A stretch of DNA of 64,000 nt from Acinetobacter guillouiae CIP 63.46 (lineage in GTDB: Bacteria > Pseudomonadota > Gammaproteobacteria > Pseudomonadales > Moraxellaceae). Numbering within the stretch: the first letter of the stretch is position 1; every line of letters starts with the position of its first letter. The stretch covers positions 1,142,324 to 1,206,323 of the forward strand of contig NZ_KB849283.1 of the NCBI RefSeq assembly GCF_000368145.1, written 5' to 3'. Shown in pieces: positions 52,917-62,137 of this stretch. The position numbers and the translations under genes were made by a program. The notes below the pieces were generated by a model. The model was not told the DNA's origin and did not search any database. It saw only the letters and a list, made by a program, of their open reading frames with translations.

Positions 52917-54314
52917 TTATTTGCTCATGACTTTTAAATACTGATCATCGGTTTTCCCAGAGGGACGCGGCATGACTGTATTTGTTCGGGAATTATTTAT
53001 TTGGAATTCAGTCGTCAAGGCCTGACTACCTAGCTGAAAATCCTGAAAGCCTTGTTTTCCGTCTACATCAAAATAGTTTTCTTTCAGAATCTGATTGGCG
53101 ATCCGTGCGGAACGAAATGCGCCCAATCCCAGATCAGGGGTACCTACGCCATGGTGTTGTAGACTGGTATTTTGAATATAGATCTCACCATCCCCTTGAT
53201 ATTGCAGTTGATGATGCTCACTAATTTTCCAGCGTTGCTGGGTATCTAATACAATCCCGTCATTTAGCTTATTCAGGAACGTCTGTGCAGGATATTGATA
53301 ACCCGTTGCTGCAATCACGGTACTCGCCCGGAGTTTCAACATCTGCTGCTGCTGAGTCTGTAAAAATTCAAGTTGGATATTATTCGGACCATGTAACTGT
53401 GCATTCTCCAACTGATAGTTGCCAGCAATAGTCACACAGGTATCCGCTTGTCCAATACTACGGTGATAAAGGCGCTCATAGATTTCCTGAATGGTTCTGC
53501 TACTGATACCCTTATACAAATGGGCTTGTGCAGTTGGCAGAGTATCCTTGAGAGCTTCTGGTAAATGGTAGAAATAACGCATGTAATCTGGACTAAAGCT
53601 TTCCAGACCCAATGGTGTATTTTCCATGGGTGAAAAACCTGCGGAGCGGGTCAACCAATACAAATGGAATCGGGGCTTACCTGTTTCTGATGAAATCTGC
53701 TGATCAAATAAATCAATAAAAATTTCCGCCGCAGACTGACCAGAGCCAATCAGTACCACATTGCCAGACAGATTATCGGTACACTGCTGTAGATAGCTGG
53801 AAGAGTGCAGACAAGAGGCTGTCTGTTCTGAAATGGTTTGTAATGGTTTGGGTAATCGCGGCACCGTTCCCACCCCCAATACCAGTTTACGGGTCTGATG
53901 AATGGACAATCGTCCACGCTGTTCAGCAATCACCTGAAAACCTCCAGAGATTGGAGCAACGTCCACCACCCGCTGACCAAAGTTTAGATCATGCAGCTGC
54001 TTTACGACCCACTGGCAATAATGGTTATATTCTTTGCGCGGAATATACAGATTCTCACGGAAGTAAAACTTATAGAGACGTTGCTGTGCCTTTAAATAGT
54101 TCAGAAAACTATAAGGGCTTGTTGGCTCAACCAGACTGACCAAATCGGCCATAAAAGGGACCTGCAACATCGCACCTGGCAGCTGTAATCCTGCATGCCA
54201 GTCAAAGTTTTCACGTTTTTCAAAGAAACAATACTTTAATGAAGCATGCTGATTCACCAACGCAGCAAGACTTAGATTAAAGGGCCCAAGACCAACACCG
54301 ATGAAATCAAGCAT
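52917..54314 (-). CDS. N-hydroxylating monooxygenase (IucD/PvdA/RhbE family)
   Basis: 465 residues from ATG 54314, which has a strong GAGGAGG site; a frame start at 54344 does not. FAD site GVGLGPFNLSLA at the N-terminus, NADPH site GSGQSAAEIFIDL, and the C-terminal ATGYQYP motif of flavin N-hydroxylases. It hydroxylates a primary amine of lysine, ornithine, diaminobutyrate or, in the acinetoferrin and baumannoferrin pathways, 1,3-diaminopropane. The start overlaps the stop of the first NIS gene by 8 bp, so translation is coupled. No diaminobutyrate aminotransferase or decarboxylase is in the window, so its amine must come from genes elsewhere. Confidence 0.93.
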   Translation of the reverse strand: MLDFIGVGLGPFNLSLAALVNQHASLKYCFFEKRENFDWHAGLQLPGAMLQVPFMADLVSLVEPTSPYSFLNYLKAQQRLYKFYFRENLYIPRKEYNHYCQWVVKQLHDLNFGQRVVDVAPISGGFQVIAEQRGRLSIHQTRKLVLGVGTVPRLPKPLQTISEQTASCLHSSSYLQQCTDNLSGNVVLIGSGQSAAEIFIDLFDQQISSETGKPRFHLYWLTRSAGFSPMENTPLGLESFSPDYMRYFYHLPEALKDTLPTAQAHLYKGISSRTIQEIYERLYHRSIGQADTCVTIAGNYQLENAQLHGPNNIQLEFLQTQQQQMLKLRASTVIAATGYQYPAQTFLNKLNDGIVLDTQQRWKISEHHQLQYQGDGEIYIQNTSLQHHGVGTPDLGLGAFRSARIANQILKENYFDVDGKQGFQDFQLGSQALTTEFQINNSRTNTVMPRPSGKTDDQYLKVMSK

Positions 54315-56142
54315 AGTCGGCCTCCTCAATAACTTGTCTAACATAGAGTGGATTTTTTAAATCAACATAGATTGATTGCTGAGAAATATCAGCTTGCAAC
54401 TCATCCAGTTCATACAGACGTGTCATCATATTGCCTTTATAGGGGAAAGTTTCATGATGCAAAACAGTCTTTAATAAATTGCTTTCAGGATATTTCTGAT
54501 AGGCCTGCAACAAGTAGGATTGCAGCATTTCAATTAATTGTTGCTCCTGAACGGCGCCAGTCATACCTATGGCATTAATCAGACCAAATAAGGTATTACC
54601 AATAAAGTAATAACGGAAACGTTCATCCACCAATGACAATGGGCATACTGCCTGACCATCTGTTGCCAGTGTCGGATAATGTTTCAAAATTTCTGTGGCA
54701 AGCTCACGGATATAGTAGAAGCCTTGATTATCCCTAAACCATACTGTTTTAGGCATACCCTGTTCCAGTTCAATCAAGGTATTCTGTTGGTGTGCTTCAA
54801 AAGCCATTCCATATTCATGATACAACTCCATCAATGGCAGAATGGTCATTTCTAGGAAACGATCAAACCACTGCAATGCAATTTCAGCCTGAGACTGGCC
54901 TGTTTGTTTTGAAATATCTGCAAAAATTTCACTGAAGCGATTTTTTGCCAATACAGGATGGTCCTGACACAATGAAGCAATACAAGTCACATCATCACTG
55001 ACCTTAAATGGATTTTCACGCAGAATACAGATGGTTTCATCCAGTACCTGACCATCAAATTTCAATGCAATCCAAGCAGGATCACTCAAAGCCTGAAGGT
55101 TCGGATTTCTCTGCCTGAATTCACTTAGACAATCATCGTGCCACAGCTGATAACTCAACAAACCACGGTGGCATTCCTTATACAGATTGACCCGAACTGA
55201 ATTAGTAACAGCCACAGTCATGGATGCCTTGAACATCCAAGGTGATTGCTCACTGTACAGCGTACGTACTGAAGTTGTTGCTTTGACATCCCAGCCTAGC
55301 GCGCCAAAATCAATCAATTTTTCTTCATGTAAAAGCTGTTGATACCAGCCCTTGTCCTTTAAATAACGTGCCTGCCATGGATGTAAAGGTAACAAGGCAT
55401 AGTCAGGAAACTGGGCTATTTTTGCTCGGTGATACGCATTGAAATATGGCTCTAAATCATGTTTAAACTGTGTGGGAATATCAATTTTATGCGCATTGTC
55501 CGAAGCAATATGTTCTGGGTGCACATATAAAAATTGCATTTTGAAGGTATTCTGTGTTTCAGGTGAAAAAATCTTCCAGTCATCCTGTACAAAACCCTGA
55601 CGGCTTTTTGGTGAAGGATGCATGCTATGACCAAGTACCAATGCCTGTTCACTCTGAATAAAATTTTGCTGTTTTGCTATAATCTGATCAAAATCTGGTT
55701 CACGATGACTGAGAAATTGCTGTAGTGCCCTGTGACTCTGAATCCAACATTCCAGCAATGAAGATGCATCAAGTTGCTGAGCTTTGGATTGTTCAATTAA
55801 ATTTTCCAGTAGATTTGCCGCAATATTTACAGGGCTGAGTGCCAGATACTGACCTTCTCGCTCGACCCACGGCAAGTCAGCAAAACGGTGTCGCCCCACC
55901 TGACTGAAATATTCAATCGGTGCATAAAGAAACCCATTGATTGCGTGCAAAGGGATACTCAGTAAAACTTTGCCCTTGCCTCTGTCTGTTAAATGAGGAG
56001 ATTGTTCTGTTAAAGAGAGAAAACGACCATGACCTGTTTCTTGTAAATATGAGTTCACTAAATGCTGCAAGGCAATTTTATTTGTGATTGATCTCATCAG
56101 GATTACTCTGTGGGGGGATAAGTACCTACGGAGAATATCCAT
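54307..56142 (-). CDS. NIS siderophore synthetase (IucA/IucC family), first gene of the operon
   Basis: 611 residues from ATG 56142; an alternative ATG at 56097 (MRSITNKIALQHLV) looks more like the family's N-terminus, and neither has a clear ribosome site. Family blocks: LLPLHPWQARYL, TVAVTNSVRVNL and AFEAHQQNTLIELEQG. The nucleotide-site text here is more diverged (VWFRDNQGFYYIREL) than in copy 2. It belongs to the branch usually acting on a substrate such as 2-oxoglutarate or on citrate's central portion, but the exact choice is not certain. A Fur box lies 18 bp upstream of ATG 56142, so the operon is iron-repressed. Confidence 0.9.
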   Translation of the reverse strand: MDILRRYLSPHRVILMRSITNKIALQHLVNSYLQETGHGRFLSLTEQSPHLTDRGKGKVLLSIPLHAINGFLYAPIEYFSQVGRHRFADLPWVEREGQYLALSPVNIAANLLENLIEQSKAQQLDASSLLECWIQSHRALQQFLSHREPDFDQIIAKQQNFIQSEQALVLGHSMHPSPKSRQGFVQDDWKIFSPETQNTFKMQFLYVHPEHIASDNAHKIDIPTQFKHDLEPYFNAYHRAKIAQFPDYALLPLHPWQARYLKDKGWYQQLLHEEKLIDFGALGWDVKATTSVRTLYSEQSPWMFKASMTVAVTNSVRVNLYKECHRGLLSYQLWHDDCLSEFRQRNPNLQALSDPAWIALKFDGQVLDETICILRENPFKVSDDVTCIASLCQDHPVLAKNRFSEIFADISKQTGQSQAEIALQWFDRFLEMTILPLMELYHEYGMAFEAHQQNTLIELEQGMPKTVWFRDNQGFYYIRELATEILKHYPTLATDGQAVCPLSLVDERFRYYFIGNTLFGLINAIGMTGAVQEQQLIEMLQSYLLQAYQKYPESNLLKTVLHHETFPYKGNMMTRLYELDELQADISQQSIYVDLKNPLYVRQVIEEADYA

Positions 56143-56159
56143 GCTTAATTACAAATACA

Positions 56160-56178
56160 AATGATAACTATTATTATT
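56160..56178. promoter_or_regulatory. Fur box upstream of the siderophore operon
   Basis: AATGATAAC followed by TATTATTATT is a close match to the 19-bp Fur consensus. It sits 18-36 bp upstream of the first frame start (63-81 bp from the alternative ATG 56097). This places it over or just next to the probable promoter of the leftward biosynthetic operon. Confidence 0.75.
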
Positions 56179-56573
56179 TACATTCAATAATAAAAAATTA
56201 CTCCCACTTAACAACTCTTCATTTTTCTCACACAGTAAAGTCTAATCAAATCACTCAGACTATAAAATTCAACCTTAAATTTCCTAAAATGCTGATCAAT
56301 GAAAGACAGGATCAGATAAATTTATCTTGATTAAGCGTGATATAAATCACGATTATTTTATAATTTTTAACAAATAGAAAGTTTGCCCTCTTAATACTTT
56401 CTTCTCGTTCCTGAATAGAGCGAGAAACAAATTACTAAAAACAAAAAAGCAATTCGCTAGGATCAATTGAAAGAAATGATACAAGCCGAGTAAAAAAAGA
56501 TTTATGAAAGCAAATCATTATAAATTTAAACTAAATATAAGTGCTTTATTCTGTATTCAGTAGTTTCTGTGAA

Positions 56574-56588
56574 TTACAATCATTCTCA
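56574..56588. promoter_or_regulatory. Fur-box-like site upstream of the second receptor gene
   Basis: TTACAATCATTCTCA is a 7-1-7 type Fur site (TGAGAAT-G-ATTGTAA on the other strand, with five of seven bases of the second arm matching). It lies 54-68 bp upstream of the receptor ATG. In the same intergenic region a 9-bp stem-loop of unknown role is seen at 56402-56426. Confidence 0.68.
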
Positions 56589-56641
56589 ATTATACTTTCG
56601 TCAATTTAAAGCAATCTCAGGGTGAGATAAAAGGAAACAAG

Positions 56642-58870
56642 ATGAAAAGCAACAAAATTTTTAATAAGAAGTCTGATGTAAAAAAAATCATTCCACTTAT
56701 ATCAATTGGTGGGTTCATCTTTTTATCACAATCCTCTTTTGCTATTTCACCCACAGAGGCTACAGATACAGAAAACAAAGCTGCGGTGCTTCCAACCATT
56801 ACTGTCAGCGCATCACGCTCAGATGAATTCTCCTCTTCTGCAAAACAAGTGACCAAATTAGATGAAAAACAAATTGAATTTCTAAAAAATGCGTCTTCTG
56901 GAAATATTGCCACAGTTTTAGCCAAAGTTGTGCCTGGTTTATCAGACTCAAGTCGTACAATTACTGATTATGGGCAAACTTTACGTGGACGTAATGCCTT
57001 GATCTTGGTTGACGGCGTACCTATGAATTTGACACGTGATACATCAAGAGGTCTTTCATCAATCGACCCTCAAAGTATTACAGGGATAGAAGTCATTCGT
57101 GGCAGTAATGCGATTTATGGAAGTGGTGCTGCTGGCGGAACGATTTCAATCACCACCAAAGCTGCAGGCGGTGAACCGACTGCAAAAACTGTGATTGGGC
57201 TACAAAGCGCTTTGACCAACTTTCGTACAGATGCTCTAAGTGGAGATATTCATCAATATTTTTCTGGAAGCTTAAATAACTTTGACTATGCATTTGATTT
57301 TGGCTATCAACGTATTGGTAGTCCATACGATGCCAGAGGCGATCGTGTTGCACCAGAACCAAGTCAAGGGGATCTGTTTGATGCGGATGCATATAGCGTA
57401 GGCGGTAAACTTGGCTATCACATTGACGACAACCAATATCTTCAATTTGCAGCAAATTACTATAATGCTGAACAAGATTCTGACTATGCCTCTGACCCAA
57501 GTGTAGCAAAACTTCCTGCAGGTAGCGTACCTGCGAAAGCAATCAAAGGGCTTAAATTAAAAGACCAGAATAAAAATGAAAATCAAATCTACAATTTAAC
57601 CTATAACAATAAAGATTTATTTGGCAGCAAAGTTGACGCGCAAATCTATTACCGAGACTTTTTTACTCGCTTCTCGCCATTTGATGCCCGTAAAGTCAGT
57701 ACACGTGGTGGGCAAGTCGATCAGGTTTATCAAAATAATAATGTACTTGGCAGTCGCCTAACCGTAAACACTCCACTAGAATTTTTAGGTGATACGTCAA
57801 TTGTTTGGGGTGGCGATTTTAGTCGTGAAAAAAGCGAAATGCCTCTAGACACGTTTGATCCTAAAATTTATGACCAATCTGGCGGCTTAGAATTTGTTAA
57901 AAATGGAAAACTAATCTATTTACCTGAATTAACCACCCAAAGTATCGGCGGTTTTGCGCAATTAAAGCATAATTTCAATGAACAATGGTCTGCTGAAGTT
58001 GGTACGCGTTATGAAGACAGTTATGCAAAAATTGATAGCTTTGTTCCACTATCACAACTAGGTAAACCAAATCCTTATACTGTTAAGGGTGGTAAAGTAA
58101 CGGCGGATGCATGGTTATATAATGCCAATATCACCTTTAAGCCAACAGATCAGCACTCGATTTACGCATCTTTTAATCAAGGTTTCCAATTGCCCGATGT
58201 AGGGGTTGTAATCCGTAATGCAACAGCAGGATTTAACTTAGCATCCTCATTCCTTGAACCCGTTAAAGTAGATAATTACGAGCTCGGTTGGAATGGTCAT
58301 TTTAATAATTTTAGTTCAAGCTTAGCAGTGTTCCAGTCAACTTCAGATCTGGGTGGTGTTCAATCGTTTAACAATCGCTTGATACTGACGCGTACCAAAG
58401 AAAAAGTGACTGGTGTAGAAGCGACTCTTGATTATCTTGATGATGCAAAAGTATGGGGAACTGGAGGAAGTGTTACATGGATGAAAGGCCGTGAAACCCC
58501 ACAGAACAGCAATAAAGAACAAGATATGACGGGTTATCGTATCCCACCTTTAAAAGTAACAGGATACATTTCTTATAGCCCAACAGACACATGGACAAAT
58601 CGTTTACAAGCGACATATTTTGCTTCAGAAGATTATCGTTTAAACGGTGTCAACGGTTTTGGTCGTTATGATGTGAAGTCATATACCACTGCAGATTTAA
58701 TCAGTAGTTTTGCCCTAAACAAAAAAGATACTGTTACGATTGGATTAGAGAATATGTTTAACCGTAAATACTATCCATTATACAGCCAACTTCTCCGTAC
58801 CAGTAATAACACCAGCCATCTGCTGGCGTCAGGTGCAACATTGAAAGTGACTTATAGTCATAAATGGTAA
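56642..58870 (+). CDS. TonB-dependent siderophore receptor (second, divergent from the biosynthetic operon)
   Basis: 742 residues. A long N-terminus with a signal peptide (cleavage near SSFA, about residue 34) is followed by the TonB box region LPTITVSASRSDEF and a plug with YGQTLRGRNALILVDGV and GSNAIYGSGAAGGTISI. A barrel follows with the usual FNQGFQLPDVGVV text before the last third, ending YSHKW. It shares plug and barrel text with the receptor at 43218 and would import the same or a related ferric siderophore. It is divergent from the first NIS gene with a Fur-like site upstream, and a ribosome site GGGTGAGATAAAAGGAAAC precedes the ATG. An IS-free 249-bp repeat begins 2 bp after its stop. 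Confidence 0.92.
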   Translation: MKSNKIFNKKSDVKKIIPLISIGGFIFLSQSSFAISPTEATDTENKAAVLPTITVSASRSDEFSSSAKQVTKLDEKQIEFLKNASSGNIATVLAKVVPGLSDSSRTITDYGQTLRGRNALILVDGVPMNLTRDTSRGLSSIDPQSITGIEVIRGSNAIYGSGAAGGTISITTKAAGGEPTAKTVIGLQSALTNFRTDALSGDIHQYFSGSLNNFDYAFDFGYQRIGSPYDARGDRVAPEPSQGDLFDADAYSVGGKLGYHIDDNQYLQFAANYYNAEQDSDYASDPSVAKLPAGSVPAKAIKGLKLKDQNKNENQIYNLTYNNKDLFGSKVDAQIYYRDFFTRFSPFDARKVSTRGGQVDQVYQNNNVLGSRLTVNTPLEFLGDTSIVWGGDFSREKSEMPLDTFDPKIYDQSGGLEFVKNGKLIYLPELTTQSIGGFAQLKHNFNEQWSAEVGTRYEDSYAKIDSFVPLSQLGKPNPYTVKGGKVTADAWLYNANITFKPTDQHSIYASFNQGFQLPDVGVVIRNATAGFNLASSFLEPVKVDNYELGWNGHFNNFSSSLAVFQSTSDLGGVQSFNNRLILTRTKEKVTGVEATLDYLDDAKVWGTGGSVTWMKGRETPQNSNKEQDMTGYRIPPLKVTGYISYSPTDTWTNRLQATYFASEDYRLNGVNGFGRYDVKSYTTADLISSFALNKKDTVTIGLENMFNRKYYPLYSQLLRTSNNTSHLLASGATLKVTYSHKW

Positions 58871-58872
58871 GA

Positions 58873-59121
58873 TTTGATAATAAAGCCTTGTGCTTTTGAA
58901 TTATAAATGGTTGTCCTACCGTGGGGTGACATGGATGTCGCCCCTTGTGTGTGGGAATACGGGGGTACAGGACGTCCCCCGCCCAACATGAGCAAAAACA
59001 AAGCACTGCTTTGTTTGCAGCGCAAGGTTTGGCATCCTCTACGAAAAGTCAGGTATCGCCTACACAAAGGTATTGAAACTTTGAATGTAAGGTGGGGCAT
59101 TGCAAACTTTTTATAATCAAA
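58873..59121. repeat. MITE-like intergenic element (249 bp) with 12-bp imperfect terminal inverted repeats
   Basis: The left end TTTGATAATAAA (58873-58884) and right end TTTATAATCAAA (59110-59121) are inverted repeats with 11 of 12 matching. Inside are a strong stem-loop (GGGGTGACAT/ATGTCGCCCC, 58924-58945) and a G5/C5 arm pair near 58967-58982. G+C is higher than the surroundings. Open frames on both strands (for example 58907-59116 and 58858-59124) lack ribosome sites and look like accidental reading of a repeat. No clear target-site duplication is seen. I infer a non-autonomous element or a large REP-like unit repeated in Acinetobacter genomes. Confidence 0.6.
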
Positions 59122-59225
59122 CAATTTATCTCGCCATATAATTGATTTAATTAAAAATATTAATTTCTTGGGTTTGATTTTTTGACAAGTTGACTATACA
59201 TAAACTCACATGACAAAGAACAGCA

Positions 59226-59258
59226 AAAAGCCGGCAGTATTGAAACGACCGGCTTTTT
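59226..59258. terminator. Bidirectional intrinsic terminator between the second receptor gene and the thiolase operon
   Basis: AAAAAGCCGG and CCGGCTTTTT enclose a 14-base loop, with a run of T on each strand. It lies about 50 bp beyond the thiolase stop and can also end readthrough from the receptor gene. Confidence 0.9.
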
Positions 59259-59307
59259 TAATTTTGAATCACAAACTATTTAGCTATTTATTACGATAAA
59301 CAATAAA

Positions 59308-60486
59308 TTATGCGCTTAATTCAACTGCAAGTGCTGTAGCTTCACCACCACCAATACAAAGTGTTGCGATCCCTTTGGTTTTACCTAAGCGTTTTAAAGC
59401 ATGGATCAAGGTCACAATGATTCGTGAACCTGATGAACCCAGTGGATGCCCGAGTGCACAAGCGCCACCATTAATATTGACTTTTTCAGGATCAAGTTTA
59501 AATGCATCAATTGCAGCCATAGTGACCATGGCAAAAGCTTCGTTAATTTCCCAAAGATCAACATCGTCTACGGACCAAGCGAGATTTTTCAGTAATTTTT
59601 CAATTGCTCCCACAGGTGCAATGGTAAACTCTTCAGGATGCTGGGAATTGGTTGTATAGCCTTTGATTTCTGCTAATACAGTTAAACCACGCTTTTGCGC
59701 TTCTGACGCCGACGTGATCAGTAGTGCAGATGCACCATCACTGATTGAACTAGAGTTTGCAGCAGTAATCGTACCGTCTTTAGCAAATGCAGGTTTTAAG
59801 CTTGGGATTTTATCAATCTTGGCATTTTCTGGATTTTCGTCCACATCTACAGTGATCTCACCCTGACGTAACGCCACTTTAACAGGCGTGATTTCGTCTT
59901 TAAAATAACCTTCTGCAATCGCTTTTTTTGCACGTGTCAGTGAGCGAATTGCAAACTCATCCATTTGCTCACGGCTATAGCCCTTTTTATCCGCCATTTC
60001 CTGTGCAAAACTTCCCATTGCACGCCCCGTACCCGCATCTTCCAAACCATCAAGGAACATATGATCAATCACTTGACCATGCCCCATCCGATAACCTGAA
60101 CGTGCTTTAGGTAATAAATACGGTGCATTGGTCATAGACTCCATACCACCGACGACAATAATTTTGGCACTTCCTGCTTTAATGGCATCGCTGGCTTGCA
60201 TTGCAGCTTTCATCCCAGAACCACAGACTTTATTGATTGTGGTTGCGCCAACATGATCTGGTAAACCCGCTTTTCGCATCGCTTGACGTGCTGGACCTTG
60301 TTTTAAACCCGCAGGTAATACACAGCCCATAATTACTTCATCAATATCAGCAACAGGTACATTGGCTTGTTCAACAACTTTTTCAATGACGACTGCACCC
60401 AAATCCGGTGCAGATAAACTTGCAAGACTGCCTTGAAAACTTCCCATTGCAGTACGACGAGCAGTGACGATGACAATCTTTTCCAT
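59308..60486 (-). CDS. Acetyl-CoA acetyltransferase (thiolase)
   Basis: 392 residues, normal for a biosynthetic/degradative thiolase II (AtoB type). The acyl-accepting C88 (NKVCGSGMKA), H347 (GGACALGHPLGSSG) and C377 (CIGGGEATAL) are all present, and the short-chain loop matches acetoacetyl-CoA thiolases. It splits acetoacetyl-CoA to two acetyl-CoA. It lies 151 bp after the CoA-transferase B gene. That pairing makes a route in which acetoacetate is activated by the CoA-transferase and then cleaved here. The start ATG at 60486 is preceded by AAGGTG. Confidence 0.93.
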   Translation of the reverse strand: MEKIVIVTARRTAMGSFQGSLASLSAPDLGAVVIEKVVEQANVPVADIDEVIMGCVLPAGLKQGPARQAMRKAGLPDHVGATTINKVCGSGMKAAMQASDAIKAGSAKIIVVGGMESMTNAPYLLPKARSGYRMGHGQVIDHMFLDGLEDAGTGRAMGSFAQEMADKKGYSREQMDEFAIRSLTRAKKAIAEGYFKDEITPVKVALRQGEITVDVDENPENAKIDKIPSLKPAFAKDGTITAANSSSISDGASALLITSASEAQKRGLTVLAEIKGYTTNSQHPEEFTIAPVGAIEKLLKNLAWSVDDVDLWEINEAFAMVTMAAIDAFKLDPEKVNINGGACALGHPLGSSGSRIIVTLIHALKRLGKTKGIATLCIGGGEATALAVELSA

Positions 60487-60637
60487 TCGAGTTCACCTTG
60501 TATTTTAAATGCGTATACTTTTGAAGCGGGTATTTTTGAAAATAGCATATCCATTGATAACATGTCTAAGCCGCCAAAGCGACTTAGCATTTAAACTTGG
60601 CTGGTTAAATTATAATTTTAAGCTTGCTTTGTCACAA

Positions 60638-61285
60638 TCAAGCCACAGCGAGATTTGAGGTGATCAGCTCTACCCCTGTTGCCGCCTGAATTTGTTCTAG
60701 GCTCACATCTTTAGCCAATTCAATCAACTCAACACCTTGGGGAGTGATATCCATCACCCCTAGATCCGTAATTATACGGTTTACGACCAGTCTTCCAGTA
60801 AGCGGTAATGAACATTCAGCGACAATTTTAGGACTACCATCTTTAGCACAGTGTTCCATCAACACCACGACTTTTTGTACACCAGCAACCAAATCCATTG
60901 CACCGCCCATACCTTTTACTTTTTTCCCAGGGATCATCCAGTTGGCTAAATCTCCCTTTTCGGAAACTTCCATTGATCCTAAAATGGCAATATTGACCTT
61001 ACCACCACGAATCATGGCAAAAGATTCAGCACTAGAGAAAAATGCAGCACCCTTACGTGCAGTTACGGTTTGTTTACCCGCATTAATTAAATCTGCATCG
61101 ACAGTAGCTTGTGTTGGAAATTCATCAATCCCCAATAAGCCATTTTCAGATTGAAGCCAGACATTGATATTGTCAGGAATATAGTTTGCAACCAGGGTAG
61201 GTAAGCCAATGCCTAGATTGACATAAAAGCCATCTTCAAGCTCTTGCGCTGCACGTTCAGCCATTTCATTACGCGTCCAAGCCAT
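60638..61285 (-). CDS. Acetoacetate/succinyl-CoA:3-ketoacid CoA-transferase, subunit B
   Basis: 215 residues. Contains the catalytic glutamate motif of family I CoA-transferases (SENGLLGIDEF), with VNLGIGLPTLVANYIP near the start and GAMDLVAG later. It forms a heterodimer pair with subunit A and moves CoA from succinyl-CoA or acetyl-CoA to acetoacetate. It starts 2 bp after the subunit A stop, so the genes are tightly coupled. Homologues are named AtoA, ScoB or PcaJ. The beta-ketoadipate transferase (PcaJ) is the main alternative, but the thiolase neighbour of AtoB type favours a ketone-body role. Confidence 0.88.
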   Translation of the reverse strand: MAWTRNEMAERAAQELEDGFYVNLGIGLPTLVANYIPDNINVWLQSENGLLGIDEFPTQATVDADLINAGKQTVTARKGAAFFSSAESFAMIRGGKVNIAILGSMEVSEKGDLANWMIPGKKVKGMGGAMDLVAGVQKVVVLMEHCAKDGSPKIVAECSLPLTGRLVVNRIITDLGVMDITPQGVELIELAKDVSLEQIQAATGVELITSNLAVA

Positions 61286-61287
61286 GA

Positions 61288-61989
61288 TTAAATCTCCGTC
61301 TTCAATGTCAATTGTTCAATTCGTTTTTCAGGCTGCGCATTTAAAACAATACGACTTACATAAATTCCCGGTAAATGAATTGAATCTGGATCTAACTCAC
61401 CAATTTCAACAATTTCTTCAACTTCGACAATGGTCAATTTGCCAGCCATTGCACACTCAGGGTTAAAGTTTCGTGCAGTCTTACGAAAAATTAAGTTGCC
61501 GGCTTTATCTGCCTTATAGGCTTTTACCAAAGCAATATCTGCAACCAATGCTTGTTCGAGTATGTAATCTTTACCATCAAATTCGCGAACTTCTTTGCCT
61601 TCGGCAATCAATGTCCCTACACCTGTTTGGGTAAAGAACGCTGGAATGCCTGCACCACCTGCGCGCAATTTTTCAGCCAAGGTGCCTTGAGGTGTCAACT
61701 CAACTTCAAGCTCACCATTTAAATATTGACGTTCAAATTCTTTGTTTTCACCGACATAGGATGAAATCATTTTTTTAATTTGTTTGGTTTGTAAAAGCTT
61801 GCCTAGACCAAAATCATCCACACCTGCATTGTTAGAAATACAGGTTAGACCCGTTACGCCAATTTCTTTTAAGGCATCAATCAATGCTTCTGGAATACCA
61901 CATAATCCAAAACCACCCACTGCAAAAGTCTGGTTGTTTGCAACCACATCAGCCAAAGCTTCATGTGCATTCGCGACAACTTTGTTCAT
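61288..61989 (-). CDS. Acetoacetate/succinyl-CoA:3-ketoacid CoA-transferase, subunit A
   Basis: 233 residues from ATG 61989 ([12 protein letters not shown]), the usual N-terminus; a frame start at 62037 gives an odd asparagine-rich leader. The family block [16 protein letters not shown] follows, then [30 protein letters not shown] and the C-terminal [18 protein letters not shown]. It pairs with subunit B in the CoA-transferase. It is the first gene of the leftward thiolase operon, about 150 bp downstream of a LysR gene on the same strand. It may be expressed from its own promoter in that gap. Confidence 0.9.
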   Translation of the reverse strand: MNKVVANAHEALADVVANNQTFAVGGFGLCGIPEALIDALKEIGVTGLTCISNNAGVDDFGLGKLLQTKQIKKMISSYVGENKEFERQYLNGELEVELTPQGTLAEKLRAGGAGIPAFFTQTGVGTLIAEGKEVREFDGKDYILEQALVADIALVKAYKADKAGNLIFRKTARNFNPECAMAGKLTIVEVEEIVEIGELDPDSIHLPGIYVSRIVLNAQPEKRIEQLTLKTEI

Positions 61990-62137
61990 CGTTTTAACTC
62001 TATGTCCTTTAGAATTATTATTATTAACATCGAGCAAATTATTTTAGAAATTGATTCTTTCAAATGTCTAATGAGTAAAACTCATTAATCTGATTTTATC
62101 CTGAAATAGTGGACTTTATGATGGGCTAACATTCTTT

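Noticed and set aside
58858-59124. Small open frames on both strands after the second receptor gene (for example 58907-59116)
   Set aside because: They coincide with the palindrome-rich repeat element, lack ribosome sites and overlap each other on opposite strands.
60744-61154. 136-residue open frame on the plus strand within the CoA-transferase B gene
   Set aside because: It is antisense to a well-supported enzyme gene and is unlike any protein I recognise.
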